DNA of 47,687 bases from Burkholderiales bacterium. GTDB taxonomy: Bacteria; Pseudomonadota; Gammaproteobacteria; Burkholderiales; Burkholderiaceae_C. Positions 35,411 through 43,607 of this stretch are shown here, piece by piece. The position numbers were made by a program, and so were the translations under genes. The stretch lies in contig JANYEE010000123.1 of the NCBI GenBank assembly GCA_025363275.1, positions 1 through 47,687 of the forward strand. The letters run 5' to 3'. The number at the start of each line of letters is the position of its first letter. Within the stretch, counting starts at the first letter, position 1. Below the pieces are notes generated by a model. That model was given only the letters and a program-made list of their open reading frames with translations, was not told where the DNA came from and did no database searches.

Positions 35411-36265
35411 TTATTTTGATGCCGCAGACGTGCGGGCGCGCTGGTACAGCGGCATGACCTTGGGCAGGTTGGCCTGAATCTCGGCAATGCGGCTGGCGCC
35501 AGATGGGTGGGTAGACAGCCACTGCGGCGGCGCGCCCTTGTTGGCCGCCCCCATCTTTTGCCAGAGCGTGACCCCGGCGCGCGGGTCGTATCCGGCTCGG
35601 GCTGCCAGCTCCATGCCGACCAAGTCGGCCTCGGATTCATCCTCGCGACTGAACTCCAGGGTCAGCAAATTGGCGCTGCCCCGAGCCACCCCGTTGCTGA
35701 TGTTGGGGTCGATACCGAATTTGTAAGACGCTATTGCCCCTAGCACCGACGCAATACCATGGGTGGCCGCACTTTTGGCCATGCGCTCGCGGGCATGCTC
35801 GCGCAACGCGTGGGCCATCTCGTGGCCCATCACCATGGCGACTTCGTCGTCGCTCAGTTGCAGTTTTTGCAGGATGCCGGAGTAGAACGCAATCTTGCCG
35901 CCGGGCATACAAAAAGCGTTGATCTGGCTGGAGCCCAGCAGGTTGACCTCCCAGCGCCAGTCTTTGGCGCGCGGGTTCCAGGCCATCGCATGCGGAATGA
36001 TGCGCTGGGCAATGGCACGCAGGCGTTTGAGCTGCGGCTGGTCCGCTGCCGCCAGGGCGTTCTTTTGGGCACCTTGCTGCAACAGTTGCGCGTATTGCTG
36101 CCCGGCAGAGCGCTCCACCGTCTCGGCCGGCACTAGCTTGGCCATGGGCGAGATGCCGCCGACGTCCACCCCCTCACGCGCGGCCAGCGGCTGCGCCATC
36201 AACGCACACACGGTCAGTAGGGCAAGCGCCCGTGGGTGCACGGCGGTCGGGAACGATAGAGACAT
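35411..36265 (-). CDS. M48 family metallopeptidase, exported (LoiP/YcaL-like)
   Basis: The 284-residue protein has a signal peptide (ALALLTVCALMAQPLAA, about residues 13-29). The zinc motif is H148-E-M-A-H152 in MVMGHEMAHALREHARERM. The third ligand Glu is in EDESEADLVGMELAARAGYDP, and INAFCMPGGKIAFYSGIL is the family's substrate-cleft strand. It lacks a C-terminal TPR part, so it resembles the short LoiP/YcaL type rather than BepA. It likely degrades misfolded envelope proteins. It is divergent from the AmpG-like gene, with only 17 bp between start codons. Confidence 0.93.
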   Translation of the reverse strand: MSLSFPTAVHPRALALLTVCALMAQPLAAREGVDVGGISPMAKLVPAETVERSAGQQYAQLLQQGAQKNALAAADQPQLKRLRAIAQRIIPHAMAWNPRAKDWRWEVNLLGSSQINAFCMPGGKIAFYSGILQKLQLSDDEVAMVMGHEMAHALREHARERMAKSAATHGIASVLGAIASYKFGIDPNISNGVARGSANLLTLEFSREDESEADLVGMELAARAGYDPRAGVTLWQKMGAANKGAPPQWLSTHPSGASRIAEIQANLPKVMPLYQRARTSAASK

Positions 36266-36282
36266 GCCGTTATTATTCCCGC

Positions 36283-37647
36283 ATGAAACAACCGACGCCC
36301 GGCCCGACCGACGGTGCCCCTGACGCTACAACGGGCAAAACCACCAGCACGTCCCTCAAAGCCTGGTTGCAGACCCTCAGGGTCTACCTGGAGCCTGCCT
36401 CCTTGCGCATGCTGTCTTTGGGCTTCTCGGCGGGGCTGCCACTGGCGCTGGTGTTTGGCACCTTTTTCTTTTGGCTGCGCGAGGCCGGCATTGACCGCAC
36501 CACCATTGGTTACCTGAGCTGGGTTGGCATGGCCTACACCTTCAAATGGGTGTGGTCACCCTTAGTGGACCGCATGCCTATTCCGCTGCTGACCCGTGCC
36601 CTGGGGCGCCGGCGCAGTTGGCTGGTGGTTTCGCAATTGGTCATTGCAGGCGGCTTGGTGGGCATGGCGTTTAACAACCCGCAGTTGGCACTGGCACCGG
36701 CGGTGTGGTGCGCCATTGCGGTGGCGTTTGGATCGGCCACCCAAGACATTGCGCTGGACGCCTTTCGCATTGAGTCTGCCGACAGCGAGCACCAGGCCGC
36801 CCTATCGGCCACCTACTTGGCGGGCTACCGCCTGGCGATGATCTGGTCGGGCGCTGGCGCCTTGGTGATTGCCGCCCGTTCCGAAGTACCCAATGCCGCC
36901 CTCTACCAGCACAGCGCTTGGCAAGTAGCGTATCTGGTGATGGCGGCCAGCATGTTGCCGGGGCTGCTGACCGTGTTATTTTCTAAAGAGCCCGTGCACC
37001 GCGTGCTACCCGCCAGCCGTAACGCCGTGGAATGGCTGCGCGGCGCGCTGGTCGAGCCTTTTGCCGACTTTTTGACGCGCTACGGCAAGCACGCTGTGCT
37101 GATCTTGGCGCTGATTGCGATTTACCGCATCAGCGATGTGGTGCTGGGCATCATGGCCTACCCATTTTTTGTGGACCTAGGGTTTACCAAGGAAGAGGTG
37201 GCGGCGGTCAGCAAGATCTACGGCGTCATCATGACGTTGGTGGGCGCGTTTGCCGGTGGTGTGCTGGCCCTGCGCATGGGGGTGATGCGCGTGCTGATGC
37301 TGGGTGCCGCGCTCAGCGCGGCCAGCAATCTGCTGTACGCCTGGCTGAGCAGCCGTGGGCACGACTTGAGTGCGCTGGTATTTGTGATTTCGGTCGACAA
37401 CTTGGCCGGGGGCATTGCCACCTCCGCCTTCATTGCCTATATGTCGTCGCTGACCAATGTGAACTACTCGGCCACCCAGTACGCCTTGTTCAGCTCCATG
37501 ATGTTATTGCTGCCTAAGTTTTTGGCGGGTTACTCTGGGCTGTTTGTGGATAACTTTGGTTACAACAGCTTTTTCATCGCTACCGCGCTTTTGGGGCTGC
37601 CTGTTTTGTTGCTGGTGTGGTTAGCTTCCAGGGTCAAAATAGCCTGA
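36283..37647 (+). CDS. ampG: AmpG-family muropeptide MFS permease
   Basis: AmpG carries GlcNAc-anhydroMurNAc peptides into the cytoplasm for peptidoglycan recycling. The frame extends back to 36232, but ATG 36283 (MKQPTPGPTDG) is the first plausible start outside the divergent gene, giving 454 residues. After a polar leader of about 35 residues there are about 12 helices. AmpG-like motifs are LGFSAGLPLALVFGTFFFWL, WVGMAYTFKWVWSPLVDRMP, GSATQDIALDAFRIE and the second-half ISVDNLAGGIATSAFIAYMS. The last codons (VKIA and TGA) lie in repeat copy D. Confidence 0.88.
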   Translation: MKQPTPGPTDGAPDATTGKTTSTSLKAWLQTLRVYLEPASLRMLSLGFSAGLPLALVFGTFFFWLREAGIDRTTIGYLSWVGMAYTFKWVWSPLVDRMPIPLLTRALGRRRSWLVVSQLVIAGGLVGMAFNNPQLALAPAVWCAIAVAFGSATQDIALDAFRIESADSEHQAALSATYLAGYRLAMIWSGAGALVIAARSEVPNAALYQHSAWQVAYLVMAASMLPGLLTVLFSKEPVHRVLPASRNAVEWLRGALVEPFADFLTRYGKHAVLILALIAIYRISDVVLGIMAYPFFVDLGFTKEEVAAVSKIYGVIMTLVGAFAGGVLALRMGVMRVLMLGAALSAASNLLYAWLSSRGHDLSALVFVISVDNLAGGIATSAFIAYMSSLTNVNYSATQYALFSSMMLLLPKFLAGYSGLFVDNFGYNSFFIATALLGLPVLLLVWLASRVKIA

Positions 37648-37691
37648 GGCCCAGGTAAAACGTGCCTGGGTAGCTATGTTTTTTATAGCAC
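37633..37691 (-). repeat. Extragenic palindromic repeat, copy D
   Basis: An inverted copy; on the minus strand it reads TGCTATAAAAAACATAGCTA, CCCAGGCACGTTTTACCTGG and GCCTCAGGCTATTTTGAC. The CCAGG/CCTGG hairpin is kept. It contributes the last four codons and the stop of the AmpG-like gene. Confidence 0.82.
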
Positions 37692-37768
37692 ATTAGTTTT
37701 ACCCAACTTTACGTTGCTCGCGTGGTGGCTACATCCGGCCGTCGGGCCGGAGCGCTAGACTTGTCCCC

Positions 37769-38485
37769 ATGAGCCAACACATTTTGATCATTGAGGACGA
37801 TTCCCGCCTGGCGGCCATGGTGTCGCAGTACCTGCAGCAGTCTGGTTACACCGTATCGCGCGCAGGCGATGGTGCCAGCGGCCTGAGCCAGATCAGTGCC
37901 CCTGCGCACGGACAAACGCCCGAGCTGGTTATCTTGGACTTGATGCTGCCTGACATGGACGGCCTGGAAGTGTGCCGCCGCATCCGTGCGCTGCCACCCA
38001 CCCAAGCCCAAACGCCGGTGCTGATGCTAACCGCCAAGGGCGACCCGATGGACCGCATCATCGGCCTGGAAATTGGCGCTGACGATTACCTGCCCAAACC
38101 CTTTGAGCCGCGCGAGCTATTGGCGCGCATTCGCGCCGTGCTACGCCGCAAAGGCGAGGCTCCCACTACGGCACCCACCGCACTGCGATTTGGCGCGCTC
38201 GAAATTGACCGCGACGCACGCACGGTGCAAGTGCACGGCCAGGCCTGCGACTTAACGTCATACCAATTTGACCTGCTGGTAGCGCTGGCCGAACGCGCCG
38301 GGCGCGTGTTGACCCGTGACCAAATCATGGAAGCCGTGCGCGGGCGTGAGCTGGAGGCCTTTGACCGCTCGATTGACGTGCACATGGGCCGCATCCGCGC
38401 GGCTATAGAGGCCGATGCCAAGGACCCCAAACGTATCCTGACCGTGCGCGGTGTGGGCTATGTGTTTGCCCGCCAGCAGGACTAG
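37769..38485 (+). CDS. OmpR-family response regulator
   Basis: The 238-residue protein has a receiver domain (residues 1-120) with acidic pocket ED(D) at 9-11, phospho-acceptor D57 in LVILDLMLPDMDG, T and K positions in MLTAKGD and DYLPKPFEPREL, and a C-terminal winged HTH (DLTSYQFDLLVALAERAGRV, then DRSIDVHMGRIRAAIE and ILTVRGVGYVFA). It pairs with the kinase gene starting 3 bp after its stop. By family it resembles RstA/CpxR-type regulators, so an envelope stimulus is possible. Confidence 0.95.
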   Translation: MSQHILIIEDDSRLAAMVSQYLQQSGYTVSRAGDGASGLSQISAPAHGQTPELVILDLMLPDMDGLEVCRRIRALPPTQAQTPVLMLTAKGDPMDRIIGLEIGADDYLPKPFEPRELLARIRAVLRRKGEAPTTAPTALRFGALEIDRDARTVQVHGQACDLTSYQFDLLVALAERAGRVLTRDQIMEAVRGRELEAFDRSIDVHMGRIRAAIEADAKDPKRILTVRGVGYVFARQQD

Positions 38486-38488
38486 ACC

Positions 38489-39817
38489 ATGCTGCCAATG
38501 CAGGCCACGCTGAATAAGCTGTACATCCGCATCTGGCTGGCCGTGGTGCTGGCCGTAGCGGTACTTACCTTGTTGGTGGGGTGGGCTTGGCGCATGGCCG
38601 CCGACCCGCCGCTGCGCGAAGTGGTGGTGCGCAACCAGGCCGGTGATGTGATTGGCAGCGGGCACGCCCGCGTGCGCCGCTTTGGCGGGCCTGCGCTACC
38701 GCCAGGGGTGACGGCTGGGTTGGGCGAACGCCCCGCACTGCCGCCGACCGGACCCGACAGCAGCCCGGGCCGCGACAACTCCGATGGCGAGGGCTCCGTG
38801 CGCGTGCCAGATGAATCCGTAAAGTTCAGCCGCGGCAAAGTCGGAGAAGGCCCCGAGTTTTTGGTTCGTATGCAAGATGGCCAGACCATTCACATGCACC
38901 TGCCAAGACCCAATAACAACTCCTGGCGTGCACCGTTTGGTTTTTTCTGGACGCTAGGCCTGGTCGCGATTGCCGTCGCACTGGCCACCTACCCGATCGT
39001 GCGGCGCCTGACGCGGCGGCTCGAATCCTTACAGCACAGCGTGGAGCAATGGGGCGACGGCAACTTGAGCGCTCGCGTGCCCGTGGCGGGTAATGACGAG
39101 GTGGGCTTCCTGGCCGAACGCTTCAACCACGCGGCGGAACAGGTGCAGGCACTCGTGGCTGCACGGGATGCACTGCTGGCCTCGCAAAAATCTTTGTTGG
39201 CCAACGCCTCGCACGAGCTGCGCTCGCCCCTGACGCGCATCCGAATGGGCCTGGAGCTGATGGGGGGTGGCCCGCAAACTCCAGCCCAAGATGAAATCGC
39301 CCGGAACATTGGTGAGTTGGACCAGCTGATTGACGAAATCTTGCTGGCCAGCCGACTCGACGCCAAAGAAGCCGACCTGGGCACGGTGGAGTCTGTGGAC
39401 CTGGTGGGCCTGGCTGCCGAAGAATGCTCGCGCGGCCATGCCGCACTGGTATTGGAGTCTGACAGCCCCACACTGGTGGTACCCGGCGTAGCCAAGCTAA
39501 TACGGCGCACGGTGCGTAATTTGCTGGAAAACGCCCACCGCTATGCCGATGGCGAAGTAACGCTGACGCTGGGCCAAGACCAAGACCAAGGCCAGGCCGT
39601 GATTACTGTATGCGACCAAGGCCCTGGGGTGCCAGCCGATCAGCAGCAGCGAATATTTGAGCCGTTTTACCGGCTGCCTGGGGCGTCCGAACGCGATGGT
39701 GGCGTCGGTTTGGGTTTGGCATTGGTGAAATCCATCGCGCAGCGCCACGGTGGCACGGTGAGCTGCCGCAATGCAGCAGGCGGTGGTGCGTGCTTTGAAA
39801 TTCGTCTGCCAATTTGA
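38489..39817 (+). CDS. Sensor histidine kinase, partner of the OmpR-type regulator
   Basis: The 442-residue protein has a first helix (about 14-33), a periplasmic sensor region of about 110 residues that is Pro/Gly-rich and disordered-looking (PALPPTGPDSSPGRDNSDGE), a second helix (about 150-168), HAMP, HisKA with the phospho-His in LLANASHELRSPLTRIRMGL, and an ATPase domain (NLLENAHRYADG, CDQGPGVP, GGVGLGLALVKSIAQRHGG). A QDQDQGQ insert lies before the G1 box. The pairing with the upstream regulator follows from the 3-bp gap. The stimulus is unknown. Confidence 0.94.
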   Translation: MLPMQATLNKLYIRIWLAVVLAVAVLTLLVGWAWRMAADPPLREVVVRNQAGDVIGSGHARVRRFGGPALPPGVTAGLGERPALPPTGPDSSPGRDNSDGEGSVRVPDESVKFSRGKVGEGPEFLVRMQDGQTIHMHLPRPNNNSWRAPFGFFWTLGLVAIAVALATYPIVRRLTRRLESLQHSVEQWGDGNLSARVPVAGNDEVGFLAERFNHAAEQVQALVAARDALLASQKSLLANASHELRSPLTRIRMGLELMGGGPQTPAQDEIARNIGELDQLIDEILLASRLDAKEADLGTVESVDLVGLAAEECSRGHAALVLESDSPTLVVPGVAKLIRRTVRNLLENAHRYADGEVTLTLGQDQDQGQAVITVCDQGPGVPADQQQRIFEPFYRLPGASERDGGVGLGLALVKSIAQRHGGTVSCRNAAGGGACFEIRLPI

Positions 39818-39927
39818 AAAAACTGATAACTGCAGCTGGAAATACTTCGCAATATCCCCCGAACGGGGGATATCCCGTTTCTACGGCCCGTTTTATAGTC
39901 GTTTCCAGCTGCTGTCACACAGTTTTT
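39818..39927. repeat. Nested palindrome (large cruciform-capable element)
   Basis: Three concentric pairs of arms: AAAAACTG (39818-39825) with CAGTTTTT (39920-39927); GCAGCTGGAAA (39832-39842) with TTTCCAGCTGC (39902-39912); and an inner hairpin ATATCCCCC (39852-39860), loop GAAC, GGGGGATAT (39865-39873). It begins directly after the kinase stop codon. The outer right arm ends in TTTTT, so it could end the two-component transcript. The symmetry is more than a terminator needs and resembles a small palindromic mobile element or a structured RNA. Confidence 0.7.
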
Positions 39928-39940
39928 AGAATTGAAATTC

Positions 39941-39997
39941 GCGCCGCTAGTAGCGCTTTTTCACCGGTTCCAACGACGTCCCTTCGGGGACTTTTAC
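39941..39997 (+). ncRNA. Tandem small hairpins with T runs (possible leader or sRNA body)
   Basis: Two hairpins follow each other: GCGC/GCGC then TTTTT (39941-39961), and GTCCC-TTCG-GGGAC then TTTT (39978-39995), the second with a stable UUCG loop. With the strong terminator just after, they form a three-hairpin array. A -10-like TATAGT (39894-39899) lies upstream without a clear -35. A transcript from about 39906 to 40024 (roughly 118 nt) is possible but unproven. Confidence 0.35.
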
Positions 39998-40024
39998 AAA
40001 GCCACCCTCGGGTGGCTTTTTTTT
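39998..40024 (+). terminator. Intrinsic terminator before the DUF6352-like gene
   Basis: Arms GCCACC and GGTGGC, extended by AAA/TTT, close a CTCG loop and run into eight T on the + strand. It lies 70 bp before the next start codon, so it either ends an upstream RNA or acts as an attenuator for that gene. Confidence 0.85.
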
Positions 40025-40093
40025 CGCCCTCACTCCCACCGACAATGCGCAGTTGGCTGCCCGCTGGGGTGGCGGTTTTCCAAGGAGCTTGGG

Positions 40094-41140
40094 GTGCTTG
40101 AAACAATGCTGCGTGGCGCAGTCGATCGTGACTTCTGGGCCGACTCGGGCTACCACCTGCTGGCGCAAGATCCCGCAGGCCATCTGGTCGTCACCGATGA
40201 TTACTTACGCTATTTGCTGGAACGTCCTGAAGTAGCCCCCATTGCGAGCTCCTGTGCGGCGGAGCACGCCCTGCACGCCCGACTGCAGGCGGCACCGCGC
40301 GCAGAGATTGCACCACCCAGCTTGGCAGCGCTAGCCGATCGTGATGCCGCCGACAACTATGCGGTCTGGCTGCGATTTCGGGCACGACTTCTCGCCCACC
40401 CCACGCTAGAGGCCAGCTACAGAGCCTTGTTTGAAGGCGCTGGCGTCGATGTCGCACCCGTGTTGGTGGCGCAAATCACGCAGGTATTGCTGCGCCACGT
40501 GCTGGGCTCCCAAGCCACCGCGCTCGAGGCCCGCGCCGCCGAGATGCTGTTTCGCACACAAAAAATCTCCGTGCTGGAAGGCGGCTCCGTGATGGCAGCC
40601 GACCACGAGACGGTGGAGCGTCACGCGCTGTCGGGCGGGTTCGGTAGCGTGGGCGAATTACTCAGACAAGGCGGTGCGCCCCTGCGCAGCGTGGACCTGG
40701 ATGTGCTGGGCGAAGACAACGCTGACATCTACTGGCCGCGCAGCAGCTTTTTTGACTTGGTGGTCAGCCTCAACCACGGCCAGCCGGTGCTAACAGCGCT
40801 ATGCAAGGTACTGGAGCGCTGGATCGCACACTTTCTGCAGAGGGAGGTTCGCATTCAGACCGAGCGAGACATTGCGGACGAACACTGGGTGTGGCATGTG
40901 GGGCTGGACGCGCAGGCCAGCAGCATTCTCAATGACCTGTATACCGGCGCGGAGGTTGGCGAAGACCGCCTGCGCCGGCTGATGTGCCTATTCAGGCTGG
41001 AGTTTGTGAACCCCTCGGATATGCGGGCCGAGCTGGCTGGCAAGCCCGTCTATCTGGCGATGGCCATGGACGAACACCACCAGCTCAAGCTCAAACCCCA
41101 GAATCTGCTGCTCAACCTGCCGCTGGCGCGGCGATCCTGA
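40094..41140 (+). CDS. Conserved hypothetical protein, possibly DUF6352
   Basis: The frame extends back to 39932, but that part contains the hairpin array and terminator. A Shine-Dalgarno AAGGAG (40082-40087) stands 6 bp before GTG 40094, giving a 348-residue product beginning (V/M)LETMLRGAVDRDFWADSG; ATG 40106 is the alternative. The protein is soluble, acidic and helical. Conserved-looking parts are DFWADSGYHLL, DYLRYLLERPE, the Asp/Asn-rich DVLGEDNADIYWPRSSFFD and a middle segment MLFRTQKISVLEGGSVMAAD. I believe this fits the betaproteobacterial family DUF6352, from memory only. No function is known. The next gene is convergent. Confidence 0.72.
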   Translation: MLETMLRGAVDRDFWADSGYHLLAQDPAGHLVVTDDYLRYLLERPEVAPIASSCAAEHALHARLQAAPRAEIAPPSLAALADRDAADNYAVWLRFRARLLAHPTLEASYRALFEGAGVDVAPVLVAQITQVLLRHVLGSQATALEARAAEMLFRTQKISVLEGGSVMAADHETVERHALSGGFGSVGELLRQGGAPLRSVDLDVLGEDNADIYWPRSSFFDLVVSLNHGQPVLTALCKVLERWIAHFLQREVRIQTERDIADEHWVWHVGLDAQASSILNDLYTGAEVGEDRLRRLMCLFRLEFVNPSDMRAELAGKPVYLAMAMDEHHQLKLKPQNLLLNLPLARRS

Positions 41141-41161
41141 GGTTCGTGCTACTCCGTAAAT

Positions 41162-42286
41162 TTAGCGCGCTGCCTTGAAGTTGGTAAAGGTGCGGGTTTG
41201 CACCTTGCGCACGGCTTGGGGTAGCGCGTCCGGTGCGATCATGGTCTTGGTCGCCGCAGCGTCCAGGAAGATGCTCTTGTTCTCAGCCACGTCTTTCTTC
41301 ACAAATTTAAGCGATGCCGCGTTGGGGTTGGCGTAGAACACCTTGTTGGTCAATGAGGCATGCACTTCGGGGCGCAAGATGTAGTTGATGAACAGGTGGG
41401 CATTGCCTACGTTCTTGGCGTCCTTGGGGATAGCCATAGTGTCAAAGAACAACGTTGCACCGGTCTTGGGCACCAGGGCTTCAATCACGATGGGTGTTTT
41501 GGATTTGGCTTTGGCGGCGCGGTCCTTGGCGATGTTGATGTCGCCCGAGAAACCCATCACCAGGCAGGTCGAGCCGCTGGCCATTTCTTCGATGTAGCCG
41601 GAGGACGAAAAACGCGTCACGAACGGACGAATCGCCTTGAGCACCTTGGCGGCTTCGGCGTAGTCATCGGGGTTCTTGCTGTAGGCAGGCTTGCCCGCGT
41701 ACATCAGCGCGGCAGGTACCACCTCAGAGGCCGAGTCCAATACGCTCACGCCGCAGCTTTTGAGCTTGCTGGCGTACTGCGGGTCGAACAACAGGCTCCA
41801 GGCGTTATCCGGCATGGGCATGCCACCCAGGGCCTTTTTGACCTTGTCCACGTTGATACCCACGGTCACATAGCCCCAGAGCCAGTCGACCAGGTATTCA
41901 TTGCCAGGGTCGACCTTGGCAAGTTGCTCCAGCAGGCCTTTGTCCAAGTTAGCCAAGTTGGGGAGTTTGGATTTGTCCAGCTTTTGCAGCAAGCCGCCTT
42001 CGATCTGCGTCTTGGCAAAGTGCGAGCCGGGCACGACGATGTCGTAGCCGGTCTTGCCGGCCACCAACTTGGCGTGCAGGATTTCGTTGTTGTCGTAGTT
42101 GTCGTAACGGACCTTGATGCCGGTCTCTTTCTCAAAATTCTTGATGGTGTCTTCGGCGATGTAGTCCGACCAGTTGTAAATATTGAGCACCTTGGTGTCG
42201 TCTGCAGCGCGTGCGCCCGTAACCGACACCACGGCGCTGGCCACCAGGGCCAGCGACAGGCCCAGCTTTTTCAGAGTGTTAGCCAT
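41162..42286 (-). CDS. potF: Polyamine ABC transporter substrate-binding protein (PotF-like)
   Basis: Periplasmic binding protein for putrescine or spermidine. The frame reaches 42784, but ATG 42286 has a good Shine-Dalgarno (AAGGAT, 8 bp) and starts a Sec signal (MANTLKKLGLSLALVASAVV, cut after ARA near residue 27). The mature protein, about 347 residues, shows VLNIYNWSDYIAEDTIKNFE, the family hallmark, YDNNEILHAKLVAGKTGYDIVVPG and LFDTMAIPKDAKN-type ends. The permease and ATPase genes are not adjacent, so it is an orphan in this window. A link with the polyamine-forming decarboxylase at 15676 is possible but not shown. Confidence 0.92.
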   Translation of the reverse strand: MANTLKKLGLSLALVASAVVSVTGARAADDTKVLNIYNWSDYIAEDTIKNFEKETGIKVRYDNYDNNEILHAKLVAGKTGYDIVVPGSHFAKTQIEGGLLQKLDKSKLPNLANLDKGLLEQLAKVDPGNEYLVDWLWGYVTVGINVDKVKKALGGMPMPDNAWSLLFDPQYASKLKSCGVSVLDSASEVVPAALMYAGKPAYSKNPDDYAEAAKVLKAIRPFVTRFSSSGYIEEMASGSTCLVMGFSGDINIAKDRAAKAKSKTPIVIEALVPKTGATLFFDTMAIPKDAKNVGNAHLFINYILRPEVHASLTNKVFYANPNAASLKFVKKDVAENKSIFLDAAATKTMIAPDALPQAVRKVQTRTFTNFKAAR

Positions 42287-42366
42287 TGCGATAGATCCTT
42301 CGATGAATGGAAAAAGGGATGGAGACAAAACGAGACGAAAGTCCGATACGTTGACGTGCATTGATC

Positions 42367-43398
42367 CTAGGCCAGCGCCTGCAGAAATCCTAGCACCCGC
42401 TCTGGGTGAATGTCTACCAAACACCGCGTATGGCCCAAAGGGCATTCGCGCGCAAAGCAGGGGGCGCAATCCAAAGACGGCTGGTAGCTGGGGTCTTGCT
42501 TGAGCCAGATTACATGGGCGGCGTCGCTCAAGGGGGGGGTGTGTAGCGGGCTGCTGGAGCCAAACAGGGCCACCTGCGGCACACCAAACGCGGCGGCTAC
42601 ATGCATCAGCCCTGAGTCGTTGCTGACCAGCGCCTTGGCACCAGCAATCACCGCCAGCGCCTGGTCCAGCGATGTGCGACCCGACCAATCCAGGCAACGG
42701 CCTGGGGTGATGGCATTCGCCGCGTGCGCGATGCTGCCGCACAGCTCTTTTTCTTTGCCTGAGCCCAGCAACACCACGGGCCACTCCAGGTGCGTGGCCA
42801 GCTCGGCAAAGTGGTGCAGGGGCCAGCGTTTGGCCGGGCCGTATTCGGCGCCAGGGGACACCACGTAGTAGCGGCCGGGCTGCAGACCCAAGGCGCTGAG
42901 CGCCACAGCCACATCGGCAACGGGCAGATGCAGTGCGGGGCGGTCATCGGCGACATCGGCATCGCCGCTCAGCGCCGAGTAAAACGCCACCATCGGCGGG
43001 TGCGTGCCTTTGGGCGGATTGGGCAGGCGGTCGGTCAACACACCTACGCGCGCCTCGCCCCGGTAACCCACGCGTTTGGCAATGCCCGCCCACCAGGGCA
43101 GCAAAGCGCTCTTGAACGAATTGGGGCAAACATAGGCCACATCGAACTGGCCCTGCAGTGTGCGCGCCAGTGTGCGCCGCGGGCCCCATTGCAAGCCACC
43201 ATGGGTAAAAGGCAGCTCCAGCACTGCCGCCACCTGGGGCATGGCCCGGTAGACCGGTGCCACCCAGGGCAGCGCGCCCACGGTGATCTGCTCGCCCCGT
43301 GCCGCCAGTCGGCGCATCAGGGGCTCCGTCATCACCGCATCCCCAATCCATTGGGGCGCGATAACCAGACTTTTAATGTCCACCGTCGAAGCGTTCAC
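42367..43398 (-). CDS. waaF: ADP-heptose:LPS heptosyltransferase II
   Basis: WaaF adds the second heptose to the LPS inner core on the cytoplasmic face. The 343-residue GT9 protein shows LVIAPQWIGDAVMTEPLMRR, YVVSPGAEYGPAKRWPLHHF, the sugar-nucleotide motif NDSGLMHVAAAFGVPQVALFG and a C-terminal Cys-rich FDCAPCFARECPLGHTRCL-like segment (CAPC...C...C) typical of the family. The start is a GTG at 43398 (or 43383), both inside the 3' end of the zinc-finger gene, so the two are translationally coupled. Confidence 0.94.
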   Translation of the reverse strand: MNASTVDIKSLVIAPQWIGDAVMTEPLMRRLAARGEQITVGALPWVAPVYRAMPQVAAVLELPFTHGGLQWGPRRTLARTLQGQFDVAYVCPNSFKSALLPWWAGIAKRVGYRGEARVGVLTDRLPNPPKGTHPPMVAFYSALSGDADVADDRPALHLPVADVAVALSALGLQPGRYYVVSPGAEYGPAKRWPLHHFAELATHLEWPVVLLGSGKEKELCGSIAHAANAITPGRCLDWSGRTSLDQALAVIAGAKALVSNDSGLMHVAAAFGVPQVALFGSSSPLHTPPLSDAAHVIWLKQDPSYQPSLDCAPCFARECPLGHTRCLVDIHPERVLGFLQALA

Positions 43399-43579
43399 CC
43401 GCTTTGAGTTTGTAAATAGTGCTGCAGTAAGGGCACTTGGCTTCGCCGCTGCGGCCTACATCCAGGTAGACCTTGGGGTGGGTGTCCCAGGTTTTCATGC
43501 CGGCCAGGGGGCTGGGGCAGTAGACGCCGCCTTGGTGGTTCAAGTCGTTGGCGAGTAGTTCAATCGTAGCTTGTGTCAT
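43373..43579 (-). CDS. Zinc-finger CHCC-type protein (NDUFS6-like)
   Basis: The 68-residue protein (start ATG 43579; a Met four codons earlier is possible) has one Cys in GVYCPSP, a His in DTHPKVYLD and the paired Cys in AKCPYCSTIYKL, the C-H-C-C zinc pattern of zf-CHCC proteins related to complex I subunit NDUFS6. In betaproteobacteria it is usually found after ilvE and before waaF, as here. It lies 28 bp after ilvE and overlaps waaF by up to 26 bp. Role unknown; the fold suggests binding Zn and a protein partner. Confidence 0.88.
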   Translation of the reverse strand: MTQATIELLANDLNHQGGVYCPSPLAGMKTWDTHPKVYLDVGRSGEAKCPYCSTIYKLKAGERFDGGH

Positions 43580-43607
43580 GGGTGGTCTCAATCAGTTGCT
43601 CAGGCGC

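Noticed and set aside
39932..40093. N-terminal extension of the DUF6352-like frame
   Set aside because: It would be translated through two hairpins and a strong terminator, and the Shine-Dalgarno AAGGAG fits GTG 40094.
41360..42364. Antisense frame of 334 codons opposite potF
   Set aside because: The potF frame has a signal peptide, Shine-Dalgarno and family motifs; the antisense product is rich in His, Gly and Val with no recognisable domain.
42287..42784. N-terminal extension of the potF frame by 166 codons
   Set aside because: It overlaps the well-supported waaF gene in another register on the same strand and would bury the signal peptide.
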